Positions 23,565 through 35,000 of a stretch of DNA of 64,000 bases are shown here, piece after piece. This stretch comes from Gnetum montanum. Lineage: Eukaryota; Streptophyta; Gnetopsida; Gnetales; Gnetaceae. The DNA lies in assembly GCA_015680685.1 (NCBI GenBank), contig MNCI01034627.1, positions 326,592 through 390,591 of the forward strand, in the 5' to 3' direction. The notes beneath the pieces are model-generated. The model was not told the DNA's origin. It saw only the letters and a program-made list of their open reading frames with translations, and searched no databases. The translations under genes were made by a program, and so were the position numbers. Position 1 is the first letter of the stretch, and every line of letters starts with the position of its first letter.

Positions 23565-23700
23565 AGTGCAACCATAGCCTACCAAGGCTTGAAACTAGCA
23601 ACATGGCTTGACGAGACCTTAAACTGGCACCATGGTTAGCTATGACTCTAAACTAGCACCATGACTTGCCAAGGCCTTAAATTAGCAACACATGTAATCT
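23565..23700 (+). repeat. Minisatellite (CCTTAAACTAGC family) in E3 3' UTR
   Basis: Five units of about 28-33 bp ending AAACTAGC or AAACTGGC. Dyads precede the core, for example GCCTACCAAGGC and a GACTTGCCAAGGCC unit. It lies directly after integrase, as in E2. Confidence 0.85.
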
Positions 23701-24623
23701 CTAGTAACAAGGTTTGCTAACTATTCTACATGACCTTATTGTATGTCATTGTAATAACATAATTTATTTACTTGGTTTTCTTATACTCTTGGAATTATGT
23801 TTGTAGGATGAAGCCTAAAGTCATCGTAGAGGTGCAACTCATCACGAAAGCAAGTCATCACATGACCTTGATGTGTAAGATTCAATGAGTTTGTCCTACC
23901 ATGCCAACAGTACTTGTTCCACATCATTTTCATTATTCTTCCCTTAAGCCCAACCCATAGCCTAATCATAACCTTCCTTAGCTCAAACAACAACATTGAC
24001 TAATGTTTGACACTCATGCACTATGGCCATATGACATTTCTTCTTCATGCTCCATTGTGAAGTCCATTGAATGTAACACACTTAATTCAATGTAAAACCA
24101 TCTATTCCATCGAGTGTAACACATCTCACTTCATGAGAAAACTAAATCAAAATTAGCTTTGGTAAAGAAACCCAATGAAGGTTTCATCACAAAAAAAAAA
24201 TGGGGAAGTAAACTACCAGGAATCCAAATGGCCAATTAAGCCTCAAAATCCTAACCAAAAACTCCAAACATATAAATAATGGAACCTAATGGCTAAGGAA
24301 ACCTTGAAGCTAAGTGTTGGATCCTCAAATGCATTCATCAAGTGACCAAAACTTCCAAAGATGAAGTGTTAAAAACATCGATGGAGCAACATGTTTGTAC
24401 CATAGCCATGATGTCAACATTGGGATCCATTGTTAACCTTCATGACCATTTCCCTATGACCTTTTCATCATTCCCTCATCATAGCCTTATCCTCTTATCA
24501 CAAGCACTCTTGAGCATGGTTTGATACTTTTGGATCAACCACTGAGAGGGAATGTTGGTGATGGAGCTACAGTGGTGGTTTATATTCTTTGTCGATGTCT
24601 CTCAAGTTAATCCTCAAAACATC
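23701..24623 (+). other. E3 3' UTR
   Basis: Shares an acceptor-like TTTGTAG followed by GATGAAGCCT (23,800-23,817) with E4 (TTTACAG followed by GATGAAGCCT near 46,850), and a GCACTCTTGAGCATGGT block (24,504-24,520) with E4 near 47,600. No coding domain was recognised. Confidence 0.65.
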
Positions 24624-24639
24624 AACAAAGAGGGGCCAA
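24624..24639 (+). promoter_or_regulatory. E3 polypurine tract
   Basis: AACAAAGAGGGGCCAA directly before the LTR start. AAAGAGGGGC is shared with E4 (47,720-47,730) and, on the minus strand, with E2 (29,279-29,292). Confidence 0.85.
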
Positions 24640-26285
24640 TGAAACACCATCAAATTTCATGTTACAACCTTCATTTCCCAACTTGGAACAAGGACTCATT
24701 GTAAAAGTGAGATCAGTTGTCTTTGAGATAGAATCTTGCATACTTTAGCTTTATAGAGCTAAAAATGCTTCAAAAGTTATTATTTCCTTATTTTCAAAGT
24801 AGAAAAGGGTACCCCATGTCCATATTTGGGCTTGGAAAGGTCAAAAATACCTTTGGAGTCATTAAAAATGGAATTTTCATGGGTTCTATAGGGGTATAGC
24901 CCCAACTATGCTAGAGACAATAACTACAGTCACAGTAGCTAGCATAGTCAATACCAAGACCCAGTAGAAGTGCAATGTTGGGATTGTGGAAATTTTCATT
25001 TTTTCCAACAATAATTAGCGTAATCACTCTAGGTCAACAATGGCCAGCAAAGATAGAATTCCTCACCAAGCATAACACTTCCAATGGATTCCACCATTTT
25101 TGCAATTTCCAACTCTTTACACATTTCCCACCACTTTCAAATAACCTTGTATAGTCCACCAATGCTAGCATAGTAAGAATGGTGTCAATGTAGTCACAAA
25201 ATCCCATTTACTATTTATAGTAAATGGATGGGTTTTGTGTTTGTAGGCCATTTCAGACTTACCATAAATGGTAACTATGTTAAAAGTATCTAATTATTGA
25301 CCAAGACCAACAAAGTAATAAGGGTGCCCACATAGTCACAAAAGTTTATTTACTATTTATAGTAAATGAATGAGTTTTATGCCCATGGTCCATTCCAAAC
25401 TTACCACAAATAGTAACTATGCTAAAAGAAGATGATCATTGCAACCTACACATTAACACCAATCTATTAGCAATCAATGGCAATGGTGTAATTCTAAAAA
25501 TAGCAACCCTACCCTATAAATACCCAATGTCAACATCATTTTCAGTTCTAAACACTTTGCATTCTGAGCACCTTGGCATTTTTGCAACCTCTTGGAAATA
25601 ATAACATCTTCCATTTTCTAACCGTCAACTTCCACATGTAGCCCTTGTAACCTTACTTACACTTTTGATAGCAAAAAATAGTACTACATTGGGCATGGAG
25701 ACTCCCATGTAGCAACCATTACATCAAAAGTGTAATCCCATTCCCATATCCCCATTCTAGATCCTAGCGGAAACCAATGGAGAGTTGCTAAGAACTAGAG
25801 CTGGGAAGAAACTAGATCATGGAGTTGTAGCAGGGCGCAATCTACCTTCTCCAATGAACTTCAAGATTCTACTAGCAACCTCTCATGCATTTAGCACAAA
25901 AACTTATACTTCATGAACCTTCATTCTTTATTATTTATAAAGCTTATTTTTCATGTTGTGCAAGTTTTGGTTCATGTTTCCATTCTTGCACTTATTTTTT
26001 TTCAGATCTACAACTGAAACAACATTTCCATTTCATTTCTATTTGACTAGTTTCATCTACATTTACATTTACATTTTTCTTTTCACTTCTAATTTCACCT
26101 ATGATTATGTTCACATTTTCACAAACATTTCCATTTATGTTCTATAAGTTCCTTAGTGATTGAAAAGACCATCTAGGGTACCCTAATTTCCATTTTCCAA
26201 AGGTCCTCTGGATTTCAAGTTAAAGCTATTTTTGTACTCAGATCTTTCAGTTTTCCCATTCCAACAACCGAGATTTCTAGCTCCA
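24640..26285 (+). repeat. E3 3' LTR
   Basis: Begins TGAAACACC, ends CTCCA, 1,646 bp, TATA box at 25,515-25,522. Homologous in reverse complement to the split E1 LTR. The five bases after it are ATAGT; the matching left copy is not in the window. Confidence 0.82.
25515..25522 (+). promoter_or_regulatory. TATA box of E3 LTR
   Basis: TATAAATA inside the LTR, in the same sequence setting (CCTATAAATACC) as in other LTRs of the window. Confidence 0.6.
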
Positions 26286-27228
26286 ATAGTATGCAATGTA
26301 GAATAAATAAAAGATCATGTGTGTGCTTAATAGTAAAAATGATTGAAAATAAAATGTAAAATGAAACAGATTTGAAAAGGCTAGATCTAAAAGGAAAATG
26401 CTAAAAATTGATTCAAAATGAGTTTAGATAAATGCAAAAATAAGAAAATAGAAAAAGGAAAATCTATATTACAAGTTAGAGAATTAAAACCTTATAGAAA
26501 TGTTTTAGGAGATGTACTAGAAATTAGAGACATCTAACGGTGAGCTGTGTTACCTAATTATTTCTCTGATGCATGCACCTAATGAAAATTTGATAAGAAC
26601 ATTTGCAAATTTAGAAGCTGATTAACCAAACGAATGGATCAAATCAGTGTGTTGAACTAATTCCAAGTAATTCTCCATGTATCAAAAGGGTAACATGAAG
26701 GAGATATAAATGCATCAATAGGGGGGGCAGAAAAAATAGAGAATAGGATATCTCTTTTATGAGAATAGTTTCTCTATAGAGGCAAAATCTTTGGAAAATG
26801 TTTCCTAAATTGCCAACAAGCCAAAAACCAACTACACTTAGTAGTTGAGACAATTGAGAAAAAGAAAAATTCATGTTAATCACTAATTAGATGCTAACAA
26901 ATATCAATTGTCTAAAAAAATAATCCCTTTTTGTTTAGGGGTATTCTCCTATTTGTAGGCTAAAAATGTATCATACAGTATGAAGAAACAATGCATCAGG
27001 ATTGACCAAAGATTTTAGAAGATTCTAAGAGATTCTAGATAGGAGAATTAACATGTAGATGATTTACTATGAAAATTGACATCAACCATCAAAAGCCAGA
27101 TTGATGATAAACACCAAAGAGTTAGTTGATGTTAAATGTTAAAAACTTAATTTTACCAAAAAATGATAAATAAAAATTTACATAGGAGATGATGTCAGAC
27201 ATCAAAATTGAATGTTGTAGAACAGGAA
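26286..27228. other. AT-rich flank left of E2
   Basis: Old AT-rich sequence continuing across E2 into 55,492 onward. No coding domain was recognised on either strand. A repeated TGATGTTAAATGTTAAAAACTT-like word with close variants lies at 27,085-27,165. Confidence 0.5.
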
Positions 27229-27233
27229 CCAAA
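27229..27233. repeat. Target site duplication of E2, left copy (CCAAA)
   Basis: CCAAA directly left of the E2 3' LTR; identical to 55,487-55,491. Confidence 0.9.
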
Positions 27234-29278
27234 TGTAGCATCTAAAAACATCAGTGGCTAGAACACTGAGAGGTTGTCAAGTGCACAACCTAACCCCAAG
27301 TTTGTAGGAGGACCATGTTAGAGAAGATGGAAATAGGATGCCCTAAATGGTCTAGTCGATCAATCAGGGACTTATGTGGTGTCCAATAACCATTTGCGAA
27401 TAATGATTTTAGAGCATCATGTGTAGGAGTTGGAATAAGAAGGAATGCAATATGCATAACAGTAGGAGAGTATTAACGTTCATGCATTATACCAATAGAA
27501 ATAAACAAGTATCCTAATAGTTTAAAATTAAATAAGAGTGTTGTAGAAAAATAAAATAAGAGTGCAAGTGAGGAAATGCGCCTCCCCAAGATTGGGGGAT
27601 GTGAATTTTGATCAAATGATGTGTACAACTGGCATGCAATGTCAGACAGGCATAGCTGGGCACCAAGGTAACATGGTTACAGTTCCTGGGTTATGGTGAA
27701 TGTAGTGCTGATAGAAAGAATCTAAAGCTTTCTGGGCCGACAGTTGCTACACTATGTAGGTGCAAGGTCTAGGTGTCACGTTTGAGGGTAGGAGTGAGGT
27801 AGATATTAGGAATGCTCTTAATACTGAGATTTGCCACTCATTAACCTTTTGCTTGGCAATCACCTACTAAAGCCAACTACGGAAGCCAACCCTTAGAATG
27901 TCATTTACTGGGGTATTTATAGAGCCAAGGTTGGGGGGAAGACATGGTTTGAACACCACATGTCATGGGTCCACACATGGCACAAACGTGGATGCATCAC
28001 GTTGATGTGCTACACTCAAAGTGTGGTGCTATGCTCAATAGGACAAGAACAGGGACTGAAAATCTACCAAATTATTACCATATTGCCCAAACCACATGTG
28101 CATAAATCTAAAAAACTACCATGTTTTTTACATGAATTCCCAAAATAAATGCAACTTGGAGCCTTACGCTCCGGGACTACATCTTCCCTCCTTTTTCGAG
28201 TCAGGTCAAGTGCAGGGACAACTTTGGGGATTAATAGGGGGTGCAAAAGCAAAGAAAACTCCTAATCTTGGTCATCAAAAAGATGCCAAAGGAAAAATGA
28301 AGGTCGATGCTAAATTCTAAGGGATTTTGGAGGCATTTAGAAGCCCTTTCCAAGTGTTACAATATTTACACTACCCAAGCGTAATGAAGCAGAGTGTGAA
28401 CACTTAGAAAAATTTTGTAGTTTTTGGCCTACTATGCTATCTACAGTGCACAACATAGTAGAGTGTAGCACTCATTTTCCAATAAATTTTGTTACAAAAA
28501 TTAAAAATATCACTATGAGATTCAGTAAGGAAAGCAACTTCAGCAATCAGCAACTAAACGTTTCATGTCGAAAGAGCCTGATACCTCTTCATTTCATACT
28601 TGAGAAATTTTTTACCCTAGCACCTCTACAATGCTATCTATGCTATGTAGCATAGCACAATGTAACATCTAATTTTGAATGAATTCTAACCAAACTTGCA
28701 ATGCTCTGCCATGGGAGTCTAATCATGCTCTAAGGATGAAGCAGGATAGGCAGCCTTGGAGGTTGAAGAGTTGCCAAATGCATGTTCTATGTCTAGTCCA
28801 ACAGTGAGGAAAATTTTAGTCCTGCATGACCTACTATGCTTCTACACTGTGCAGCGTAGTAGAGTGTAACATATCCAAAGTTAGAAAATTTTCTAAACTG
28901 TTTTATCTATCCTGAATATTTTTGACAACTCCTAGCCTAGCACCTAGGTGGACTGGCAATTGGGACATGTGTCAAGCTGGGCAAGCTAGAGAGCGTAGCA
29001 AGCTTGACAACCCAGAAGATGGAAAATTTTATGAATTGTTCAGTCCATCTTCAATGCCCTTTTGTGCCAACTAGCCTTGGAAATGGCTACTACATTGACT
29101 ATGCTGAAAAGCGTAGTAAGAAAACTTAGAAAAAAACTTTGCAAACATTAGGACTTCCAAGTTCCATGTTATCCATGTGGCATAGCATGAAACCACATTT
29201 AGAGAAATTTTTCCTAGGTTTCAATGCTTAAACAAATCTAATGTTGAGTCTCGAGAGCCTAAACTTAGTGGTGTTTCA
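27234..29278 (-). repeat. E2 3' LTR
   Basis: On the minus strand begins TGAAACACCACTAAG and ends AGATGCTACA. Pairs with 53,444-55,486 along its whole length. TATA box TATAAATA on the minus strand at 27,914-27,921. Carries several palindromic CTATGC/GCATAG modules between 28,425 and 29,125. Confidence 0.95.
27914..27921 (-). promoter_or_regulatory. TATA box of E2 3' LTR
   Basis: TATAAATA on the minus strand, also present at 54,116-54,123 in the other LTR. Confidence 0.65.
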
Positions 29279-29292
29279 CTAGCCCCTCTTTG
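29279..29292 (-). promoter_or_regulatory. E2 polypurine tract
   Basis: Minus strand CAAAGAGGGGCTAG directly before the LTR start. Same core as E3 and E4. Confidence 0.85.
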
Positions 29293-30805
29293 TCGATGTT
29301 TGGAGAGACATTGACAAAGAATATGAAACACCATTATGAATAAGACACCAGCACCATTTGTTAGTGCCTACTTAGATGATGCTTTGTTATGCTTAAGAGT
29401 GCCAGGGAAGTAAAGTATGGTAGAGAATAGGGGATAGGTTTGAGGAAATGGGGTCAGGGGACAATGGATGAAAAAGGAAAAATGTAGGATGCGATTCCAT
29501 GATAACTAGTTTCCATAGTGTGATCCCTTGTCGGAGTGCTTATGAGAGAGTTAGCATGCATAGGTGTCTTTCCCCTATGGATTTCAACCTCTCATCAAAG
29601 TGCTTAGAGATGGTCGATCCAAGGCTGAGATGGTTGTAAAGTGGCAACTATGCCATTCAACTTGGGCACTTGTCTTATCTCATTTTCTTTTCTTTTTCCT
29701 TTTCTTATTTCTTCTCTTTTCTTCCTATTTTTTTGTTTTATTTTTGTTTTTTTTTTAGGAAATGCATTGCACACCCATATTTTCTTGAAGGCAACCATAT
29801 CACCACCATAGAATAGGTGTTTCCTCCTTGAGATGAGTTGTGTTACATCTGTGTGGGGCTTTGACCAACCTACAAAGGCTTCCATGGGACACGTTGCATT
29901 ACATCCATCATGGGTTTATCAGTTAAGCATGGGAAAGTGTTTTATCTGCATTAGGAAATCTTGCGAGGGGATGTGGGGAATCGTAAGAGTGGGAAGTAGA
30001 GGTTAGGTTAGTTGAGGGGATATTAGGATATGCACTCTCAAGTAGCTAAGCTAGTTGAAGCAGGTACTTTGGAACAATGTAGTGACATGCTCTTATGGTG
30101 AAACACATTCCTAAATGACACCATCCCAGCTTTATCCTAGAAATGCAACATAGAGAAAACTAGATAAAACAACCACTATGTGAAGTGAGGGTGAAGTCCT
30201 ATCTACTTAAGATAGTGTAAGGGTTGCAAGCACTGTGTTGGGTGCATGCAATGTTCGAAGCAGGAAGGCCATTGCAAGCATCAGTAGTGGTAGGCTAGAA
30301 AGCTCTAGCAGCCATACCAAAAGTGAGCACTCATGAGGCTAGGAGCAATGATGATGTAGGTGCTCAGGAATCCTCACCAAAAGTAGGAGCCAGGAGATTC
30401 AGCCATAGAGTGAAGAGCTAAGCTACTGAATTCCCTTCTAGACTCTGAAAATGGAAAGGGTTGGAAGATAGCAACATTATGGATAGGCCACAATAGTGTT
30501 GGGACTCCAGCAAGAGGTGTTGATAAAGAGATCTATGACTAGGATGATCGGTGATGGTGGCAATAGCTCTAGAAGGTCAGCAAGATAGCTAATGACATCT
30601 TTGGAAGATCAACAAGATGTCAAGGATAGCAACGTTGCAAATGTCCTAGAGTGTTTTGCCTTGGTTATATGAAATTTATTCTAGAACTGCAATGCTCCAC
30701 ACCATCTTGCCCAAGAGATGTAGATAGGTGACAGAAGATCAAAAGTATGTCAATTCTCTTGTTCACAAGATCACATATGTTGAATCATAGATGTTGACTT
30801 ACGAA
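29293..30805 (-). other. E2 3' UTR
   Basis: Non-coding between polypurine tract and minisatellite. Contains an 80-base almost pure polypurine stretch on the minus strand at 29,678-29,757. No coding motif was recognised. Confidence 0.55.
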
Positions 30806-30809
30806 CCCA

Positions 30810-31263
30810 ATTTTAGGTCTTAGTAGATCGTTGGCTATGCTAGTTTAAAGTTCCAATAGACTATGCTCCTAGTTTAAGGTCCAAGCATACCATGCTGTGC
30901 TAGTTTAAGGTCCAAGCATACCATGCTATGCTAGTTTAAGGTCCTAGCATACCACTATGCTAATTTAACATTGTAGTAGACTGTGCTCTGAGTTTAACAT
31001 CCAAGCAGACCATGTTGTGCTAGTTTAAGGTCCTAGTAGATCACTGTGCTAGTTTAACATCATAGAAGATGGTGGATGGCTAGTTTAATGTCATAGTAGA
31101 CCATGCTGTGGGTGCCAATTTAATGTCATAGCGCAAGGACATTCTATGTCAGTTTAACATCATGGTATATGAGCCATGTCAATTTAGCATCATGGCAGAC
31201 ACTCTGTGCTAATTTAACATCATAGAAGATGCTCTGTGCCAATTTAACATCATAGAAAATGCT
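30810..31263 (-). repeat. Minisatellite (CTAGTTTAAGG family) in E2 3' UTR
   Basis: About fourteen units of 28-34 bp with cores GCTAGTTTAAGG, GCTAATTTAACA or GCCAATTTAACA. The arm pairs drift between units. Lies between the end of integrase and the 3' UTR. Confidence 0.9.
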
Positions 31264-31319
31264 CTATTTACCTTGCTTTATTATTGACATGATACTACAT
31301 GTTAGACATAATATGGATT

Positions 31320-32340
31320 TAGGTACAGATGGTTGAGAAGATTAGTGAGCTTGTTACTGTCTAAGTTAGCAAGCTTGAATGCCCCATTTTCATATGCTTT
31401 TGTGACCAAGAAAGGCCCTTTCCAATTAGCTGAGAATTTGTTCATAGGCTCATGAATGGCCTTGAGGACTAGATCCCCTTTCTTAATTGAGCATTGGTGT
31501 AGATTGTAGTGATGCTTTTGCCATTATTTTTCTTGATACCACTCGATGTGGTTAAGTGTTTGGATGCACTCTTCCTCTGTAGATTCAAGATCAATGATTC
31601 TTGACTCATTATTTTGACCCTTATCCATAAAGTTCAAGAGGATCATTTGGAGTGATGGGACCTACAATTCAAGAGGTAACACCACTTCCAATTTGTATAC
31701 AAGGCTATATGGTGTCTTACTTTTTGTAATTTTGCATGTTGTGTGATAAGCCCAAAGTTCATACACAAGTTGCTCATGCCATCGTCGCTTGCTACTGCTA
31801 AGCATCTTCTTTAGAAGGTTGACAATGGATTTATTGATGGCTTCTACTTAGCCATTTTCTTGAGGATAGTACAGTGAAGAGAAAGAGTGTTTAATGCCAA
31901 GATTTTCATAGAACACTCTAGTTTCTGTGCTACTAAATTCAGGGCCATTGTCCATAACGATAATCATAGGGAGGTCAAATCAAGTCACTATATTGTCTTA
32001 GATGAATTTGCAAACCTGTTGAGACATGGTCTTCCTAAGGGGAATAGCTTCCACCCACTTTGTGAAATATTTAGTTGTGGTAATAATAAAGCTATGTCTC
32101 GCAGAAGACTTAAGTGTTATTGACCCTATGATGTCTAATCCCCAATGTTGAAATGGCCAAGTAATTTGTGTAGTATGAAACTCACTAGGTGATACATGTA
32201 TTAGATTTCCATGGTGTTGGCATACATCGCATGTCCTTACCTTAGAAATGCAATCATGTTCCATATAAGGCCAATAGTAGCCTAAATGTCTAATTTTCAT
32301 TACCATTGTCCTTGGAGCTATGTGTCCTCCACACAATCCC
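31320..32340 (-). pseudogene. E2 integrase (gypsy)
   Basis: Zinc region: CGGHIAPRTMVMKI, GYYWPYMEHD, CDVCQHHGN (32,336-32,200). Core: WGLDIIGS with the first Asp, MDNGPEF with the second Asp (near 31,945-31,965), and the catalytic Glu in VEAINKSI just after a stop that replaces Gln. C-terminal part: GDLVLKAIHEPM and WKGPFLVTKAYENGAFKL near 31,350-31,480. All three acidic residues are kept, unlike in E3. Stops and one frameshift still inactivate it. Confidence 0.9.
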
Positions 32341-32839
32341 TCGTGGATTTGATCAATGATTCTTTGGGATTCATCGCCACTTATGCAAGTTAGCAGTATC
32401 CCATTGTAAGATCTAAAACATAAAGCATTGTCACCTACAAGGACATACTATCGCGCTCATATCCTCATTGTGTATTTTTGTGTGGATGTTAGGTTTTGTA
32501 GAGGTTTACCATGTTAAAGGTATATTTTAATGTCATCATATCATTCTTGAGTGTGGGCCATACTTATAGACATGATACTTGTCGTGTGAATGATAGGGTT
32601 AGTGCATGTTACTATTGAAGAGGGCAAGATAGAAAACATATGGAGTGGCATGCTTAAAGCTAAAGTGGCTAATACATCAGCTATAGTGTTTTCATTATGG
32701 GGAATGTATTGAATGTCCAAGACTGTAAATTATTTTAGTAAATATTTTGCCAAATCATAGTAAGGCTATAAGTGTTGTGTTTTACAGGCATAGACTTCTG
32801 TGAATTGGTTAATGACCAATTGCAAATCACCTCAAATTG

Positions 32840-33120
32840 CTAAATTTTAGATCTCTAACCTCTGAGCTACTAGAATGCCCCTAAGGAGACCCTCATATGT
32901 GCAAAGAAATGTAAAGCGGTACACAAAATGTTGGATCTTTTTAGAGGGAAATGTGAGAATAGCAGCAGCACTACCACCTTTTGTGGTTGAGGCACCATCA
33001 AAGTGTAAAATATCTTCAAAGTCTATAGGTACTGGGCTTATGCTACTAACATGCTCATCTAGAAATTCAAGATCTATTATTGCTTGGTCATTTGTAGGTG
33101 AAGCTATAAGTTGCATAGTT
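32840..33120 (-). pseudogene. E2 second RNase H domain
   Basis: Frame 33,116-32,847 reads ILHFDGASTTKGGSAAAIL, FVYRFTFLCTYEGLLRGIL and AQRLEI. This is the additional RNase H of Tat-group gypsy elements, with Asp in FDG and Glu in YEGL kept. Sequence from 32,345 to 32,840 continues toward integrase and is broken; it includes the rest of this domain and the linker. Confidence 0.82.
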
Positions 33121-33189
33121 ATTGCTTCACCCTTTGTGGATGACTACAATACGTAATGTAGGTCAAACACTACAATTATTACTTTCCAC

Positions 33190-33595
33190 CTACCTATCCT
33201 ACTACTTTCATATATGTTAGTTGTGATGGCCCTGAGTATATTGTTTTTGCAAATGATGTTTACCTAGCTATGAAACAAATAGTGTCTCCATTTTTTGAGT
33301 GCAAACACTAAGGCCAAAAAATTTTTCTCTACATCATTGTATTTTGCCTCGTATGCTATCAGTGCATGACTTAGGTAGTAAATAGGAACTTCAAAGTACT
33401 CATCTCTCTTTTGGCAGAGTAAGGTAGTAATGGACATGTCTGAAGCTACAAGGTAAATGTAGAAAGGCTTATCTCTTTGTGTAGGATAAATGGTAGGAAG
33501 TTGAACAAGCTCTTTTTTCAAGGTATTGAATGCTTCTTGGCATTGGTTCATCCACTCAAAGTTAGCTCCTTTTTTAAGTAGGTGTTGCATTGAAT
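33190..33595 (-). pseudogene. E2 RNase H (first, retroviral type)
   Basis: Frame 33,590-33,264: KKELVQLPTIYP, FYIYLVASDMSITTLLCQ, YLSHALIAYEAKYNDVEK and LVFALKKWRHYL. Standard gypsy RNase H order directly after reverse transcriptase. Confidence 0.87.
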
Positions 33596-33599
33596 GTAA

Positions 33600-34300
33600 T
33601 TTATCTATTAACCTTGCGATAAACCTTCGTATGAACTATTTCCTACCTTACAATCCATGCAAATATTTAAGGTTTGTGGATGGTGCTAAGTTGATAATGG
33701 CCTTAATCTTATCTAGGTCTACATGTATTCCTATTTCTGACACTATGAAACCTAGCATGCATCCAGTTTTGACGTCGAAGAAATACTTTTTGGGATTGAG
33801 ACGAAGGTCATGCTTTTGGCAATGTTCAAGGAATTGGTTCAAGTTATTTTCATGATCAAGAGCCTTCTTGGATTTGGCTGCTATATCATCCACATAGTCA
33901 TTTAGTCATTCTAAAAGATAGTTGCTAAAAATATACATCATTGCATGATGGTATGTTGCTCTAGAATTTTTCAATCCAAAGGACATCATCATATAATATG
34001 ACATTTCCCAAGGGGTCATGAAGGTAGTAGAAAGTTGATGTTCCAGGTTTATACGGATTTGATTGTATCTCGAGAATCTATCAATGAAGGATAGCAAGGC
34101 ATGGCTAGTTGTAGTATTGACAAGTTGGTTGATACTAGGCAAGGGAAAATCATCTATACAAATGCGTATACCCCCAGTTTTCTTAGGGACCACCATGATG
34201 TTTGATACCTAGTCTACGTAATCAACTGCCAAAATGAACCCATCTTGGTAGAGTTTGGTGATTTCATCGCGAATAGCTAAAGCAATTTCTAGCTTCATTT
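33600..34300 (-). pseudogene. E2 reverse transcriptase (gypsy)
   Basis: Frame 34,196-33,906 begins VVPKKTGGIRICIDDFPLPS and includes MMSFGLKNSRATYHHAMMY; the next frame 33,893-33,648 starts at the active site and reads through LRLNPKKYFFDVKTGCMLG. The YVDD box is at 33,885-33,896. A stop lies between the two frames. Segment order and residues match E3. Confidence 0.9.
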
Positions 34301-34499
34301 TATGAGCTTTCTATTTGACTACTTTAACATGTGAATTGAAGATAATGTTGTGTGATATTAGGCACGGGTCTAAGCCTAACATATCTTCATAAGACCATGC
34401 AAACACTTTGACATTGTCATTGAGGACTCTAGAAATATTTTTGTTGAATCTATGGCTTCAGTAAAGAGCTAAGCTTTAAAGTTCTCACCTCTTCTTTAC

Positions 34500-34776
34500 A
34501 TGTTATTATGGGGGTTTCTATAAGTGGATCCTTAGTCACATCACCGACCTCTAAATCTAAGGCCTAGAACAGTTATTTTGGCCATTCTAGTGATGTTTCT
34601 AAGGATGCTACGGTGGTGTCACAAGGAGGTGATTCAAAGTCCAATAGCTCTATGTTCATGCTTCTCATGAATCTACCATGGGGTACAGTCAAGATTAAAG
34701 GCAAATGGAGATCATCATGTATGGTCATTTTCCCCAAGTGATCCATAAAATAGCAAAAAAAGACAGAAGACGTCAA
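34500..34776 (-). pseudogene. E2 linker upstream of reverse transcriptase
   Basis: Frame 34,776-34,573 reads DDLHLPLILTVPHGRFMRSM. No catalytic motif. It lies where the pol coding resumes after the antisense ORF region. Acceptor-like sites such as CTGTTAGGCAG (minus strand, near 34,787-34,797) lie just upstream, so this could be the start of a downstream exon, as in Ogre elements where pol is joined by splicing (inference). Confidence 0.5.
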
Positions 34777-34844
34777 GTGGTATCTGCCTAACAGAGCAAC
34801 ATGAGGTGAAATGTATGTAAAGTAAGTATGCAGTATCTCAAAAT

Positions 34845-35000
34845 TGCCAATTTAAGATCTCAGCGAACCGTAACTATGCATAGAATGTAAAGCTACATTT
34901 CAAAATTGCTAGTTTAGGGTCTTAGCAAACCATAACTATGTATATGGTGTGAAGGGAATTTCAAAATTGCTAATTTAAGGTCATAGTGGACTGCTATGGT
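34845..35000 (-). repeat. Minisatellite (three longer units) upstream of E2 reverse transcriptase
   Basis: Three units of about 64 bp, each starting CAAAATTGC(T/C)A(G/A)TTTA. Same core and orientation as the other arrays of E2 but with a longer period. Confidence 0.8.

Larger units (their letters stand above)
18223..26285 (+). mobile_element. E3: Ty3/gypsy element (Tat/Ogre-like), plus strand, 5' part missing
   Basis: From left: non-coding 18,223-20,150, reverse transcriptase, RNase H, second RNase H, integrase, minisatellite, 3' UTR, polypurine tract and one 3' LTR. No 5' LTR or gag is seen. One reading is that E1 inserted into E3 at 18,223, leaving the E3 5' part outside the window. Pol is broken by more than twenty stops. 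Confidence 0.8.

Noticed and set aside
29564-29758. Possible membrane protein with a Phe/Leu tail
   Set aside because: The hydrophobic tail is the translation of a polypyrimidine run in the E2 3' UTR.
30810-31263. CRISPR-like array of 30-bp units with dyads
   Set aside because: The units are degenerate tandem copies without unique spacers, inside a retrotransposon 3' UTR.
33526-33855. 109-codon + strand frame
   Set aside because: Shadow of the E2 reverse transcriptase and RNase H on the minus strand.
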